Shown piece by piece: positions 1 through 5,255 of a stretch of DNA of 5,255 nt. The position numbers and the translations under genes were made by a program. Below the pieces are notes generated by a model, which did not search any database, was not told the origin of the DNA, and saw only the letters and a list, made by a program, of their open reading frames with translations. Within the stretch, counting starts at the first letter, position 1. Each line of letters starts with the position of its first letter. The DNA is taken from the NCBI GenBank assembly GCA_002698045.1, contig NZUR01000050.1, positions 4,521 to 9,775 of the forward strand, given 5' to 3'. This stretch comes from Thiotrichales bacterium. Lineage in GTDB: Bacteria > Pseudomonadota > Gammaproteobacteria > PS1 > Pseudothioglobaceae.

Positions 1-422
1 AATTCATGCATGTATTTCATAAATAAAGAATTTTTTTCAAAAATAGATTCGTTATTTTTATATTCATAAGAAAATAAATCAGTTACATTATCAATTACAA
101 TTAAAGAAAAATTATTCTCCCGAAAATTTTTAATTGAATTAATTTGTTCAGACGTGTTTGTTATTCTGGATACAGTAATCTTATCAAGTAAATTAAAATC
201 AATATTAGATTTTTTTTGAATTTCTAAAATTCTTTCAGGTCTAAAACCACCTGTAGTATCCAAATACAAAACATTTCCTCCATTTTTAATTGAATTAATT
301 GATAATTGTAATAGTAACTGAGTTTTTCCAGTTCCATTACCTCCAAAAATATCTACAATTATACCATTAGGAATTCCTCCAGACAAAAAATTATCTAATT
401 TTAGTAAACCAGTTGAGATCAT
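1..422 (-). CDS. RadB/RadA-like RecA-superfamily ATPase, N-terminal part (cut by window edge)
   Basis: This is the first 140 residues of a RecA/Rad51-superfamily ATPase; the C-terminal part lies beyond the left edge. The protein opens directly with the ATPase core (ISTGLLKLDNFLSGGIPNG, residues 2-20) and lacks the N-terminal helix-hairpin-helix domain of RadA, which favours a RadB-like paralogue. A Walker A motif, GGNGTGKTQ, spans residues 27-35, and a Walker B strand, LIVIDN, spans residues 107-112. The FRPERI stretch (60-65) is typical of RadA/Rad51. At residue 57 Thr stands where Rad51/RadA have the glutamate of the DTEG motif. The ATG at 422-420 is preceded immediately by an in-frame TAA (425-423), so it is the earliest possible start. 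The gene is divergent from the LSm gene. Family knowledge suggests a role in homologous recombination or repair; a KaiC-like ATPase is a less likely alternative. The superfamily is secure, the exact subfamily is not. Confidence 0.85.
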   Translation of the reverse strand, partial: MISTGLLKLDNFLSGGIPNGIIVDIFGGNGTGKTQLLLQLSINSIKNGGNVLYLDTTGGFRPERILEIQKKSNIDFNLLDKITVSRITNTSEQINSIKNFRENNFSLIVIDNVTDLFSYEYKNNESIFEKNSLFMKYMHE

Positions 423-452
423 TTATACAATTTATACAAATATAAGAAAAAA

Positions 453-458
453 TTTAAA
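453..458 (-). promoter_or_regulatory. Candidate TATA box for the RadB-like gene
   Basis: The sequence TTTAAA lies about 31-36 bases upstream of the ATG at 422 on the minus strand, inside an AT-rich stretch. With the usual archaeal spacing of about 25-28 bases from TATA box to transcription start, transcription would begin within a few bases of the start codon, giving an almost leaderless mRNA. No Shine-Dalgarno motif is visible. The motif is short and the background is AT-rich, so this is only a candidate. Confidence 0.35.
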
Positions 459-487
459 GAATTTCAATTTTTACAAGCGTGATAAGG

Positions 488-495
488 CTTTTATG
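488..495 (+). promoter_or_regulatory. Candidate TATA box for the LSm-metK unit
   Basis: CTTTTATG, about 36-43 bases upstream of the GTG start, is the best-placed TATA-like element for the plus strand. It would place the transcription start near 517-520 and leave a leader of about 11-14 bases. A weak Shine-Dalgarno-like AGTGA lies at 519-523, seven bases before the GTG. The palindromic TTTAAA at 453-458 could serve instead, but would give a leader of nearly 50 bases. Confidence 0.25.
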
Positions 496-530
496 CTGGC
501 AAATAAGTTTCCAGATTAAGTGAATATTTA

Positions 531-776
531 GTGTCCCAACCAAACAGTGCAAAAAGACCATTAACAGTTCTTCAAAAAAGCACAAAGAAAAAAGTTACAG
601 TTAGATTAAAAAATGAAGTTGAATACAAAGGTAAAATGGATAATGTCGATTCTTATATGAATTTGATAATGACTGATGCAGAAGAAATCCATGATGGCAA
701 AACCATTGCAAACTATGGTAGAGTAATCGTGAGAGGAAATAATGTATTATTTATCAAATTAGAAAATGAACTTTAA
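531..776 (+). CDS. Archaeal LSm (Sm-like) RNA-binding protein
   Basis: This 81-residue protein is a full-length archaeal Sm-like protein. Such proteins form homo-heptameric rings that bind U-rich RNA and are linked to RNA processing. The Sm1 motif covers about residues 20-52, with the conserved Gly34 and the segment D40-S-Y42-M43-N44 that lines the RNA-binding loop; Tyr42 stands where several archaeal Sm proteins have His. The Sm2 motif is VRGNNV (67-72), with the conserved Arg-Gly pair. A basic N-terminal stretch (STKKK, 17-21) precedes the fold. The start is GTG; the reading frame back to the in-frame TAA at 504-506 contains no other ATG, GTG or TTG, so this start is well supported. metK follows after 19 bases, suggesting co-transcription. 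In many other archaea the LSm gene instead sits next to the gene for ribosomal protein L37e. Confidence 0.95.
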   Translation: MSQPNSAKRPLTVLQKSTKKKVTVRLKNEVEYKGKMDNVDSYMNLIMTDAEEIHDGKTIANYGRVIVRGNNVLFIKLENEL

Positions 777-795
777 TTAAATTAAGAGTGGTTTA

Positions 796-1962
796 ATGAC
801 CAATACTTTTCTATTTACATCAGAATCAGTAACAGAAGGTCATCCAGACAAAATATGTGATAATATATCAGATGCATTTTTAGATGAATATCTAAAGCAA
901 GATCCAAATTCAAGAGTAGCAATTGAAACAATGGTAACTACAGATTTTGTTGTAGTATCTGGTGAAGTTACATCTAAAGCAGTTTTTGATAAAAAAGCCC
1001 AAGAAGAATTAGTTAGAAAAACTATTAGGGATATTGGATATAACGATAAAGAATTAATGTTTGATGGTGATACTTGTAAAGTTGATTTAAGATTACATTC
1101 ACAAAGTCCTGACATCAGTCAAGGAGTAACAGCAACTGAAGAAAAAGAACAAGGTGCAGGAGATCAAGGATTAATGTTTGGTTATGCAACAAATGAGACG
1201 GAAGAATTAATGCCTATGCCAATCTTATTGGCTCACAAACTTATTCAAAAATTATCTGAAGTTAGACGAAATAAAACATTAGCATGGGTAAGACCAGATG
1301 GTAAATCACAAGTTTCAGTAAAATATGAAGATGATAAACCGACAAAAATTGAAACAGTTGTAATATCAACACAGCATGCACCTGAAATTTCTCAAGAAGA
1401 AATTTCAAATGAAATTATTGATAAAGTAATCAAACCTGTTTTAGGAAATCTTTGGAATGATGAAATTAAAATTCACATTAATCCTACAGGAAAATTTGTA
1501 ATTGGAGGACCTCATGGTGATGCAGGTTTAACTGGAAGAAAAATAATTGTTGATACATATGGTGGATTTGGAAGACATGGTGGTGGAGCTTTTTCAGGAA
1601 AGGATCCATCTAAAGTAGATAGATCAGCATGTTACATGTGTAGATATATTGCAAAAAACCTTGTTGCAGCCAAATTTGCTGATAGATGTGAAGTTCAATT
1701 AGCATATGCAATAGGTGTAGCAGAACCAGTATCACTTTATGTTAATACTTTTGGAACAAATAAAATTCCAGAAAATCAAATAGAGGAATTAGTTAGAAAG
1801 AATTTTGATATGAAACCATCAGGTATCATTTCAGAATTAGATTTGAAAAGACCAATTTATAAAAAAACAGCAGCATATGGTCATTTTGGAAGAAATGAGC
1901 CAGAATTTACTTGGGAAAAAACAGACAAAGTAGAAAAACTAAAGCAATCTGCCGGACTTTAA
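796..1962 (+). CDS. metK: S-adenosylmethionine synthetase, bacterial/eukaryotic type
   Basis: The enzyme makes S-adenosylmethionine from methionine and ATP, releasing phosphate and pyrophosphate, in the cytoplasm. At 388 residues it matches the length of bacterial MetK. The N-terminal domain has the catalytic segment SVTEGHPDK (11-19). The ATP-binding signature GAGDQG lies at 120-125, followed by FGYA. The second family signature, GGGAFSGKD, lies at 262-270, downstream of [13 protein letters not shown] (237-249). The C-terminal domain carries the conserved [12 protein letters not shown] stretch. All the usual active-site motifs appear intact. The ATG at 796 gives the standard beginning [14 protein letters not shown]. 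This is the classical MetK fold family, not the divergent archaeal MAT family (COG1812) of most Euryarchaeota and Crenarchaeota. It sits 19 bases behind the LSm gene with no clear promoter of its own, and its last 24 bases overlap the convergent dehydratase-like gene. Its product is the methyl donor for CbiD, encoded about 1 kb downstream. Confidence 0.98.
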   Translation: MTNTFLFTSESVTEGHPDKICDNISDAFLDEYLKQDPNSRVAIETMVTTDFVVVSGEVTSKAVFDKKAQEELVRKTIRDIGYNDKELMFDGDTCKVDLRLHSQSPDISQGVTATEEKEQGAGDQGLMFGYATNETEELMPMPILLAHKLIQKLSEVRRNKTLAWVRPDGKSQVSVKYEDDKPTKIETVVISTQHAPEISQEEISNEIIDKVIKPVLGNLWNDEIKIHINPTGKFVIGGPHGDAGLTGRKIIVDTYGGFGRHGGGAFSGKDPSKVDRSACYMCRYIAKNLVAAKFADRCEVQLAYAIGVAEPVSLYVNTFGTNKIPENQIEELVRKNFDMKPSGIISELDLKRPIYKKTAAYGHFGRNEPEFTWEKTDKVEKLKQSAGL

Positions 1963-2808
1963 TAATTCGATAATAGATTCAAATTTTATTTGAGTTATTT
2001 TTTGTAATTTATTATAATTTCCCTTGAAATCACCAATTAGAATATTTAGATCATCTACTCCAAAATTAGATTTTGAATTAGTTATAGCATCATAATATGC
2101 ATTTTCTAAATTAATTTTTTTTATTTTTGTTTTAGTCCCTTTAGAAAAAAGTTTCACATATTGTTCAAATGTAAGATAATCAGGACCAACAAGATCAATT
2201 ATTTTATTTTTAAATTTAATTTGATCAAGTGATTGAAGAAAAATTTTAACCACATCATTGATAGAAATTGGTTGAATAGAATAATTTCCAGAACCCGGAA
2301 TTTCAACTGTTTTAATTTTAATCTGCTTTTTCAAAAATTTTGTAAATAAATCATCTTTTCCAACAATATATGAAGGTCTAAAAATAGTATAGCTTAAACC
2401 AGAATTCATAATAATTTTCTCTGCTTTATATTTAGAGATAAAATATCCTACTGAAGTTTTACTTGAAACTCCAAGACCACTATTATAGATAATCTTTTTG
2501 ATTTTTGCTTTTTTAGCTAAATTTACAATATATTTTGTAAATTCAACATTTATCATTTCATAATCAATATTGACAGATTGCTTTCCAAGTCCTACAAGAT
2601 GAATTAATACATCAGAATCTTTAATTTTATTAATAATAATTTTTTCATCATAATTTTTTGAAATTATTTTAAGTTCATTTTTATATTCTTTAAAATCACT
2701 TCGTGAAATTGAAATTAAATCAATATTATTTTTAGATAAATATTTCCTAAGGTTTTTTGCAACAAATCCATTTGCTCCAGTAACAACAACTTGAGTACGT
2801 TTAACCAT
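1939..2808 (-). CDS. NAD(P)-binding epimerase/dehydratase-like protein (extended/atypical SDR, NDUFA9-like)
   Basis: This 289-residue protein has an N-terminal Rossmann fold of the short-chain dehydrogenase/reductase superfamily. The dinucleotide-binding loop is [10 protein letters not shown] (10-19), where the third glycine of the usual GxxGxxG is Ala17. A second strand ends in SRSDF (35-39). [10 protein letters not shown] (66-75) corresponds to the strand-4 segment, and NSGLGVSS (109-116) contains the candidate serines. Tyr122-x-x-x-Lys126 is the catalytic pair. FRPSYIVG (143-150) follows, as in NDUFA9-like and NmrA-like members. There is no signal peptide or clear membrane helix. The substrate cannot be told from sequence; family members include sugar-nucleotide epimerases and non-catalytic complex I subunits. 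The protein is visibly richer in Lys, Ile and Asn than MetK. It is convergent with metK (24-base tail overlap) and divergent from cbiD. The ATG at 2808 gives [14 protein letters not shown], the normal distance to the first strand. Confidence 0.85.
   Translation of the reverse strand: MVKRTQVVVTGANGFVAKNLRKYLSKNNIDLISISRSDFKEYKNELKIISKNYDEKIIINKIKDSDVLIHLVGLGKQSVNIDYEMINVEFTKYIVNLAKKAKIKKIIYNSGLGVSSKTSVGYFISKYKAEKIIMNSGLSYTIFRPSYIVGKDDLFTKFLKKQIKIKTVEIPGSGNYSIQPISINDVVKIFLQSLDQIKFKNKIIDLVGPDYLTFEQYVKLFSKGTKTKIKKINLENAYYDAITNSKSNFGVDDLNILIGDFKGNYNKLQKITQIKFESIIELLKSGRLL
1985..2003 (+). terminator. Candidate T-rich terminator for the LSm-metK transcript
   Basis: Archaeal transcription often ends at oligo-T tracts without a hairpin. 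Downstream of the metK stop, T-rich tracts include TTTTATTTG from 1985 and a run of six T at 1998-2003. Both lie inside the 3' end of the convergent dehydratase-like gene, so the metK transcript would be antisense to that gene's tail. T runs are common in this AT-rich DNA, so support is weak. Confidence 0.25.
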
Positions 2809-2830
2809 AATTATCTTAATTTACTTTTAA

Positions 2831-2838
2831 TTTTAAAT
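2831..2838 (-). promoter_or_regulatory. Candidate TATA box for the dehydratase-like gene
   Basis: Read on the minus strand the box is ATTTAAAA, centred about 26-27 bases upstream of the ATG at 2808. This is the standard archaeal TATA-to-start distance, so the mRNA would be leaderless, which fits the absence of a Shine-Dalgarno motif before this gene. The 93-base spacer also holds the divergent cbiD promoter candidate. Confidence 0.4.
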
Positions 2839-2850
2839 CTATTCAGAGAA

Positions 2851-2860
2851 TTTTAAAAAT
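2851..2860 (+). promoter_or_regulatory. Candidate TATA box for the cbiD-cbiG-cbiX unit
   Basis: TTTTAAAAAT lies about 42-51 bases before the cbiD ATG. Normal archaeal spacing would start transcription near 2880-2884 and leave a leader of about 20 bases. There is no room for a cobalamin riboswitch in such a leader and no sign of one. The box is only about 12 bases from the oppositely oriented candidate box at 2831-2838, so the two promoters would be back to back. Confidence 0.35.
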
Positions 2861-2901
2861 AATGAAATAAGAGTTAATACTAGAAAATGAATTAAATAAT
2901 C

Positions 2902-3984
2902 ATGACAGAAGAAAAAATGGAATTAAAAACAGGGTATACTACTGGAAGTTCTGCAACTGCTGCTGCAAAAGCTGCACTATTATCAATTATTAATCAAGAA
3001 AAAATTCAAAATGTAGGCATTATTTTACCAAAAAGATCTTTTATTCAAATTCCAATACATTCTTGTGAATTTAAAAACGATAAAGCAAAGTGTTCTGTCA
3101 TAAAAAATGGTGGAGACGATCCAGATGTAACTCATGGTGCTGAAATTATTGTTGAATTATCATTTACAGAAAAAATAAATGAAATTGATATTGATGGAGG
3201 TGAAGGTGTTGGGGTTGTTACAAAACCAGGTTTGGGTTTAGAAATTGGAAAGCCTGCAATTAATCCTGTACCTAAAAAAATGATTAATGAGAATTTGAGG
3301 GATACTGGAAAAGAAATTCTTGAGAAAAAAGGAATTAAAGTTGTAATTTCAGTTCCAAAAGGAAAAGAATTAGCACCAAAAACTGACAATCCCAGATTAG
3401 GTATTAAAGATGGAATTTCAATTTTAGGAACTAGTGGAATTGTAATTCCATTTTCTACAGCATCATATGCAGCATCAATTAGACAAAATTTGGATGTTGC
3501 AATTGCAGCAGGAAATGAAACTGTAGTATTAACAACGGGTGGAAGAAGTGAAGAGTATGCAAAAAAAATTGTTGATTTACCAGTACATTGTTTTGTACAA
3601 ATGGGGGATTTTTCAGGATATACAATACAACAATGTGGTAGAAAAAATATCAAAAAAGCATATGTGGTTGGATTTATTGGAAAACTTGCAAAAATGGCTG
3701 CAGGTGTTAAACAAACTCATGTTAAAGGATCAAAAGTCGATATGAACTTTTTATCAAAGTTAGCTAAAAAAGCAAATGCAAATGAAAAAGTTATTGAAAG
3801 TATTAAGAAAGCAAACACAGCTAGACATGTTTCAGAAATTATTAAAGAAAATGGCATAACTGGATTTTTTGAACTAATTTGTAGTGAAACTTACAAACAC
3901 ATGAGAAAACATTCTGAAGAAAAAGTTCCAATAGATGTAATATTATTTGATTTTGAAGGAGAAATTCTTGCTAGAGAATCATAA
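2902..3984 (+). CDS. cbiD: Cobalt-precorrin-5B C1-methyltransferase
   Basis: CbiD transfers a methyl group from S-adenosylmethionine to C1 of cobalt-precorrin-5B, giving cobalt-precorrin-6A, in the cobalt-early (anaerobic) route to cobalamin. The 360 residues match the family length. Family hallmarks appear in order: GYTTGSSATAAAKAA (11-25), GGDDPDVTHG (70-79), GGEGVGVVTKPGL (99-111), INPVPKKMI (120-128), NPRLGIKDGISILGTSGIV (163-181), TTGGRSE (211-217), then QMGDFSGY and KMAAGVKQTHVKGSKVDM toward the C-terminus. No key segment is missing. The ATG at 2902 is used; a second in-frame ATG at 2917 (residue 6, MELKTGYTTG) is also possible. An in-frame TAA at 2893-2895 rules out a longer form. It is the first gene of a plus-strand cobalamin run and is followed after 37 bases by cbiG, which makes its substrate. 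Confidence 0.97.
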   Translation: MTEEKMELKTGYTTGSSATAAAKAALLSIINQEKIQNVGIILPKRSFIQIPIHSCEFKNDKAKCSVIKNGGDDPDVTHGAEIIVELSFTEKINEIDIDGGEGVGVVTKPGLGLEIGKPAINPVPKKMINENLRDTGKEILEKKGIKVVISVPKGKELAPKTDNPRLGIKDGISILGTSGIVIPFSTASYAASIRQNLDVAIAAGNETVVLTTGGRSEEYAKKIVDLPVHCFVQMGDFSGYTIQQCGRKNIKKAYVVGFIGKLAKMAAGVKQTHVKGSKVDMNFLSKLAKKANANEKVIESIKKANTARHVSEIIKENGITGFFELICSETYKHMRKHSEEKVPIDVILFDFEGEILARES

Positions 3985-3992
3985 GAGTAAGG

Positions 3993-4000
3993 TATTTTAT
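3993..4000 (+). promoter_or_regulatory. Possible internal TATA box before cbiG
   Basis: TATTTTAT in the 37-base cbiD-cbiG spacer is centred about 26 bases before the ATG at 4022. That spacing would allow a leaderless cbiG-cbiX transcript besides read-through from cbiD. No Shine-Dalgarno motif precedes cbiG, which makes a leaderless start more attractive, but AT-rich spacers often contain such boxes by chance. Confidence 0.2.
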
Positions 4001-4021
4001 TAAAGTTAGAAAGTTTTGATT

Positions 4022-5074
4022 ATGGAAAAGGTATCAGTTCTTGCAATTACTAAAAATGGCATCAATATTGGAGAGAAATTAAAAGAATTATTTCCTAATT
4101 GGGATATTTTTGTGCCAAGCAAATTATCAAATGAAAATAAGAGTATTACATGGTATTCTGAGCCTACATCAGATAAAATTATTGAACTTTTTAAAAATTC
4201 CAATGCATTAATTTGTCTATTTTCTTTAGGTGCAGTAATTAGATTAATTGCACCTTATTTGAAAGATAAGAAAACAGATCCTGCAGTAATTGTTATTGAC
4301 GATAAAACAAATTTTGTTATCAGTGTATTATCAGGGCACATTGGTGGAGCAAATGAATTAACTCAAGAAATTTCTGAAAAATTGAATGCATTACCAGTGA
4401 TAACAACTGCAGCAGATGTAAACAAAACAATTGCAGTAGATTTGGTAGGTAGAGAATTTGGCTGGAAAATTGATGATGAAACAACTGTAACTAAGATTAG
4501 TGCACACATGGTGAATGCAGAACCGATTGGTGTTTTTCAACAAACTGGTAATAAAAAATGGTATAAAAAATTACCAAAAAATGTTATAATCTATAATAGT
4601 TTAGAAGAATTAAAAAAATCAAATTCTAAAGCACATCTTATAATTTCTGATACAATTATCGATAATGGATTAGCTCAAGAATCTGTAATATATCGTCCTC
4701 AAAGTTTAGTTATTGGTATCGGATTACATTGGGATACAACAAAAGATACAATCAAAGATGGAATAGAACATTGTTTAAAAAAATTCAATCTAAGTTCAAA
4801 ATGTATTGCAAAGTTAGTTTCAATAAAAAAACCTGAAGATGTCCAAGGATTAATAGATCTTGGAAAAGAGATGCAAATACCTGTAGAATATGTAAACAGA
4901 GAAGAACTTGCAGAGATAATAACTCCAAATCCCTCTAGTACAGTTAAAGCGTTTGAAGGAACAGCAAGTGTTTCTGAAGCTGCTGCAATTAAAGTGTCAA
5001 ATGGGGAATTAATTGTAGAAAAGCAAAAATTCCCACCAAATTTAACAATAGCAATTGCAAGGAGAATAGAATGA
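4022..5074 (+). CDS. cbiG: Cobalt-precorrin-5A hydrolase
   Basis: CbiG opens the ring A delta-lactone of cobalt-precorrin-5A, releasing the two-carbon fragment as acetaldehyde and giving cobalt-precorrin-5B, the substrate of CbiD. The N-terminal domain (about 1-125) carries the family segments LGAVIRLIAPYLKDKKTDPAV (69-89, written in part) and SGHIGGAN (104-111). TTAADVNKTIAVD (128-140) opens the middle region. The C-terminal CbiG domain runs from about 229 to 350, with NPSSTVKAFEGTASVSEAAA near the end. The C-domain opening reads GIGLHWDTT (232-240), whereas many CbiG proteins have a GIGCRxGT-like loop, so the Cys-Arg pair is absent. I use the ATG at 4022 (350 residues), since MEKVSVLAIT fits the first strand; an in-frame TTG two codons upstream is less likely. 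It is a stand-alone CbiG, not fused to a corrin methyltransferase as in some organisms. Its stop overlaps the next start (ATGA). Confidence 0.95.
   Translation: MEKVSVLAITKNGINIGEKLKELFPNWDIFVPSKLSNENKSITWYSEPTSDKIIELFKNSNALICLFSLGAVIRLIAPYLKDKKTDPAVIVIDDKTNFVISVLSGHIGGANELTQEISEKLNALPVITTAADVNKTIAVDLVGREFGWKIDDETTVTKISAHMVNAEPIGVFQQTGNKKWYKKLPKNVIIYNSLEELKKSNSKAHLIISDTIIDNGLAQESVIYRPQSLVIGIGLHWDTTKDTIKDGIEHCLKKFNLSSKCIAKLVSIKKPEDVQGLIDLGKEMQIPVEYVNREELAEIITPNPSSTVKAFEGTASVSEAAAIKVSNGELIVEKQKFPPNLTIAIARRIE
5059..5064 (+). promoter_or_regulatory. Shine-Dalgarno motif for the CbiX-type gene
   Basis: AAGGAG, inside the last codons of cbiG, sits six bases before the ATG at 5071. It matches the anti-Shine-Dalgarno end of 16S rRNA well and is the only strong ribosome binding site in the window. 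Together with the ATGA stop/start overlap it supports the chosen start and suggests translation coupled to cbiG. Confidence 0.65.
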
Positions 5075-5255
5075 AACGAGGATTATTAATAATTGATAGA
5101 GGCAGTCGACAAAGAGAAGCATCTGAAGAATTAGAGGTAATATGTGAAGGAATTAAGGCCAAAGGGGATTATAATTTTGTAGATTTTTGCTTTTTAGAAG
5201 TTGAACCACCATATATTGAAGATGGAATTGAGAAATGTCTAAAACAAGATATTGA
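5071..5255 (+). CDS. cbiX: CbiX/SirB-type sirohydrochlorin (cobalto)chelatase, N-terminal part (cut by window edge)
   Basis: The first 61 residues are present. They begin MKRGLLIIDRGSRQREASEE, which matches the opening strand and loop of the small CbiX/SirB chelatases, followed by a helix and the segment VDFCFLEVEPPYIEDGIEKC (about 37-56), the typical second strand with a FLE-x-x-x-P motif. Family members insert cobalt (CbiX) or ferrous iron (SirB) into sirohydrochlorin; the cbiD-cbiG context argues for cobalt. The first-loop motif is DRGSR, where many members have a metal-binding or catalytic His (GHGSR or DHGS); Arg10 here occupies that place. DRGSR variants are, to my recollection, known in this superfamily, so the change need not mean loss of function. 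The start overlaps the cbiG stop as ATGA and has a strong ribosome binding site. Whether the protein is the short single-domain form or the long two-domain form cannot be seen. Confidence 0.85.
   Translation, partial: MKRGLLIIDRGSRQREASEELEVICEGIKAKGDYNFVDFCFLEVEPPYIEDGIEKCLKQDI

Noticed and set aside
126..300. A 19-base perfect direct repeat at 126-144 and 282-300, both coding for INSIKN in the RadB-like protein
   Set aside because: The unit is low-complexity and AT-rich, lies in the same reading frame in two separate helices, and has only two copies. Chance or codon bias explains it better than a functional repeat.
423..530. Small RNA gene or SAM-responsive leader between the RadB-like gene and LSm
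   Set aside because: The spacer is short and AT-rich, with no convincing stem-loops and room mainly for two divergent promoters.
840..1115. Open frame of 91 codons on the minus strand inside metK
   Set aside because: It is fully antisense to a strongly conserved MetK region, shows no recognisable motif, and reads as a compositional shadow of the real gene.
2809..2901. Cobalamin riboswitch upstream of cbiD
   Set aside because: The spacer is 93 bases with a predicted leader of about 20; no B12-box-like sequence or stable helices are visible, and such riboswitches are essentially bacterial.
3132..3653. Open frame of 173 codons on the minus strand inside cbiD
   Set aside because: Its length is notable, but it lies wholly opposite conserved CbiD coding sequence. 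Its product is rich in Pro, Ser, Ile and Phe with no domain pattern, as expected from the complement of Gly- and Lys-rich codons.
3539..3745. Open frame of 68 codons on the plus strand in another frame of cbiD
   Set aside because: It is nested in the well-supported cbiD frame and shows no motif or promoter of its own.
4016..4021. TTG two codons upstream as the cbiG start
   Set aside because: The ATG at 4022 gives the expected N-terminus and fits a candidate TATA box at leaderless spacing; the TTG adds only two residues and has no ribosome binding site.
4006..4203. Open frame of 65 codons on the minus strand over the start of cbiG
   Set aside because: It is antisense to the conserved N-terminus of CbiG and has no recognisable features.

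Overview
The window is an AT-rich (about 30% GC by eye), densely coded stretch that looks like a genome fragment of a marine ammonia-oxidising archaeon (Nitrosopumilus-type Thaumarchaeota/Nitrososphaerota). The grounds are an archaeal LSm (Sm-like) protein, a RadA/RadB-type recombinase paralogue, a cobalt-early cobalamin pathway, TATA-like boxes lying 25-35 bases from start codons, and mostly very short or absent leaders without Shine-Dalgarno motifs. The lineage is inferred from these features and from recognising the protein types; no search was run.

Layout. Bases 1-422 (minus) hold the N-terminal 140 residues of a RadB/RadA-like ATPase that runs off the left edge. A 108-base divergent spacer separates it from an LSm gene (531-776, plus, GTG start). 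After a 19-base gap comes metK (796-1962, plus), a bacterial/eukaryotic-type S-adenosylmethionine synthetase. An NAD(P)-binding epimerase/dehydratase-like gene (1939-2808, minus) converges on metK and overlaps its 3' end by 24 bases. A 93-base divergent spacer then leads to a cobalamin gene run on the plus strand: cbiD (2902-3984), cbiG (4022-5074) and the start of a cbiX-type chelatase (from 5071, cut by the right edge).

How the genes fit together. CbiG and CbiD perform consecutive steps of the cobalt-early corrin pathway: opening of the ring A lactone, then methylation at C1. CbiX acts earlier, inserting cobalt into sirohydrochlorin. CbiD needs S-adenosylmethionine, the product of MetK, so the two plus-strand units are linked metabolically although nothing shows they are co-regulated. 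The LSm protein (RNA binding) and the RadB-like protein (DNA recombination/repair) are housekeeping genes.

I see no mobile element, CRISPR array, tRNA or rRNA, and no evidence of a wholly new system. The points most worth a second look are residue-level departures in recognised families (RadB-like, CbiX, CbiG), the non-archaeal type of MetK, and the overlapping convergent gene ends.
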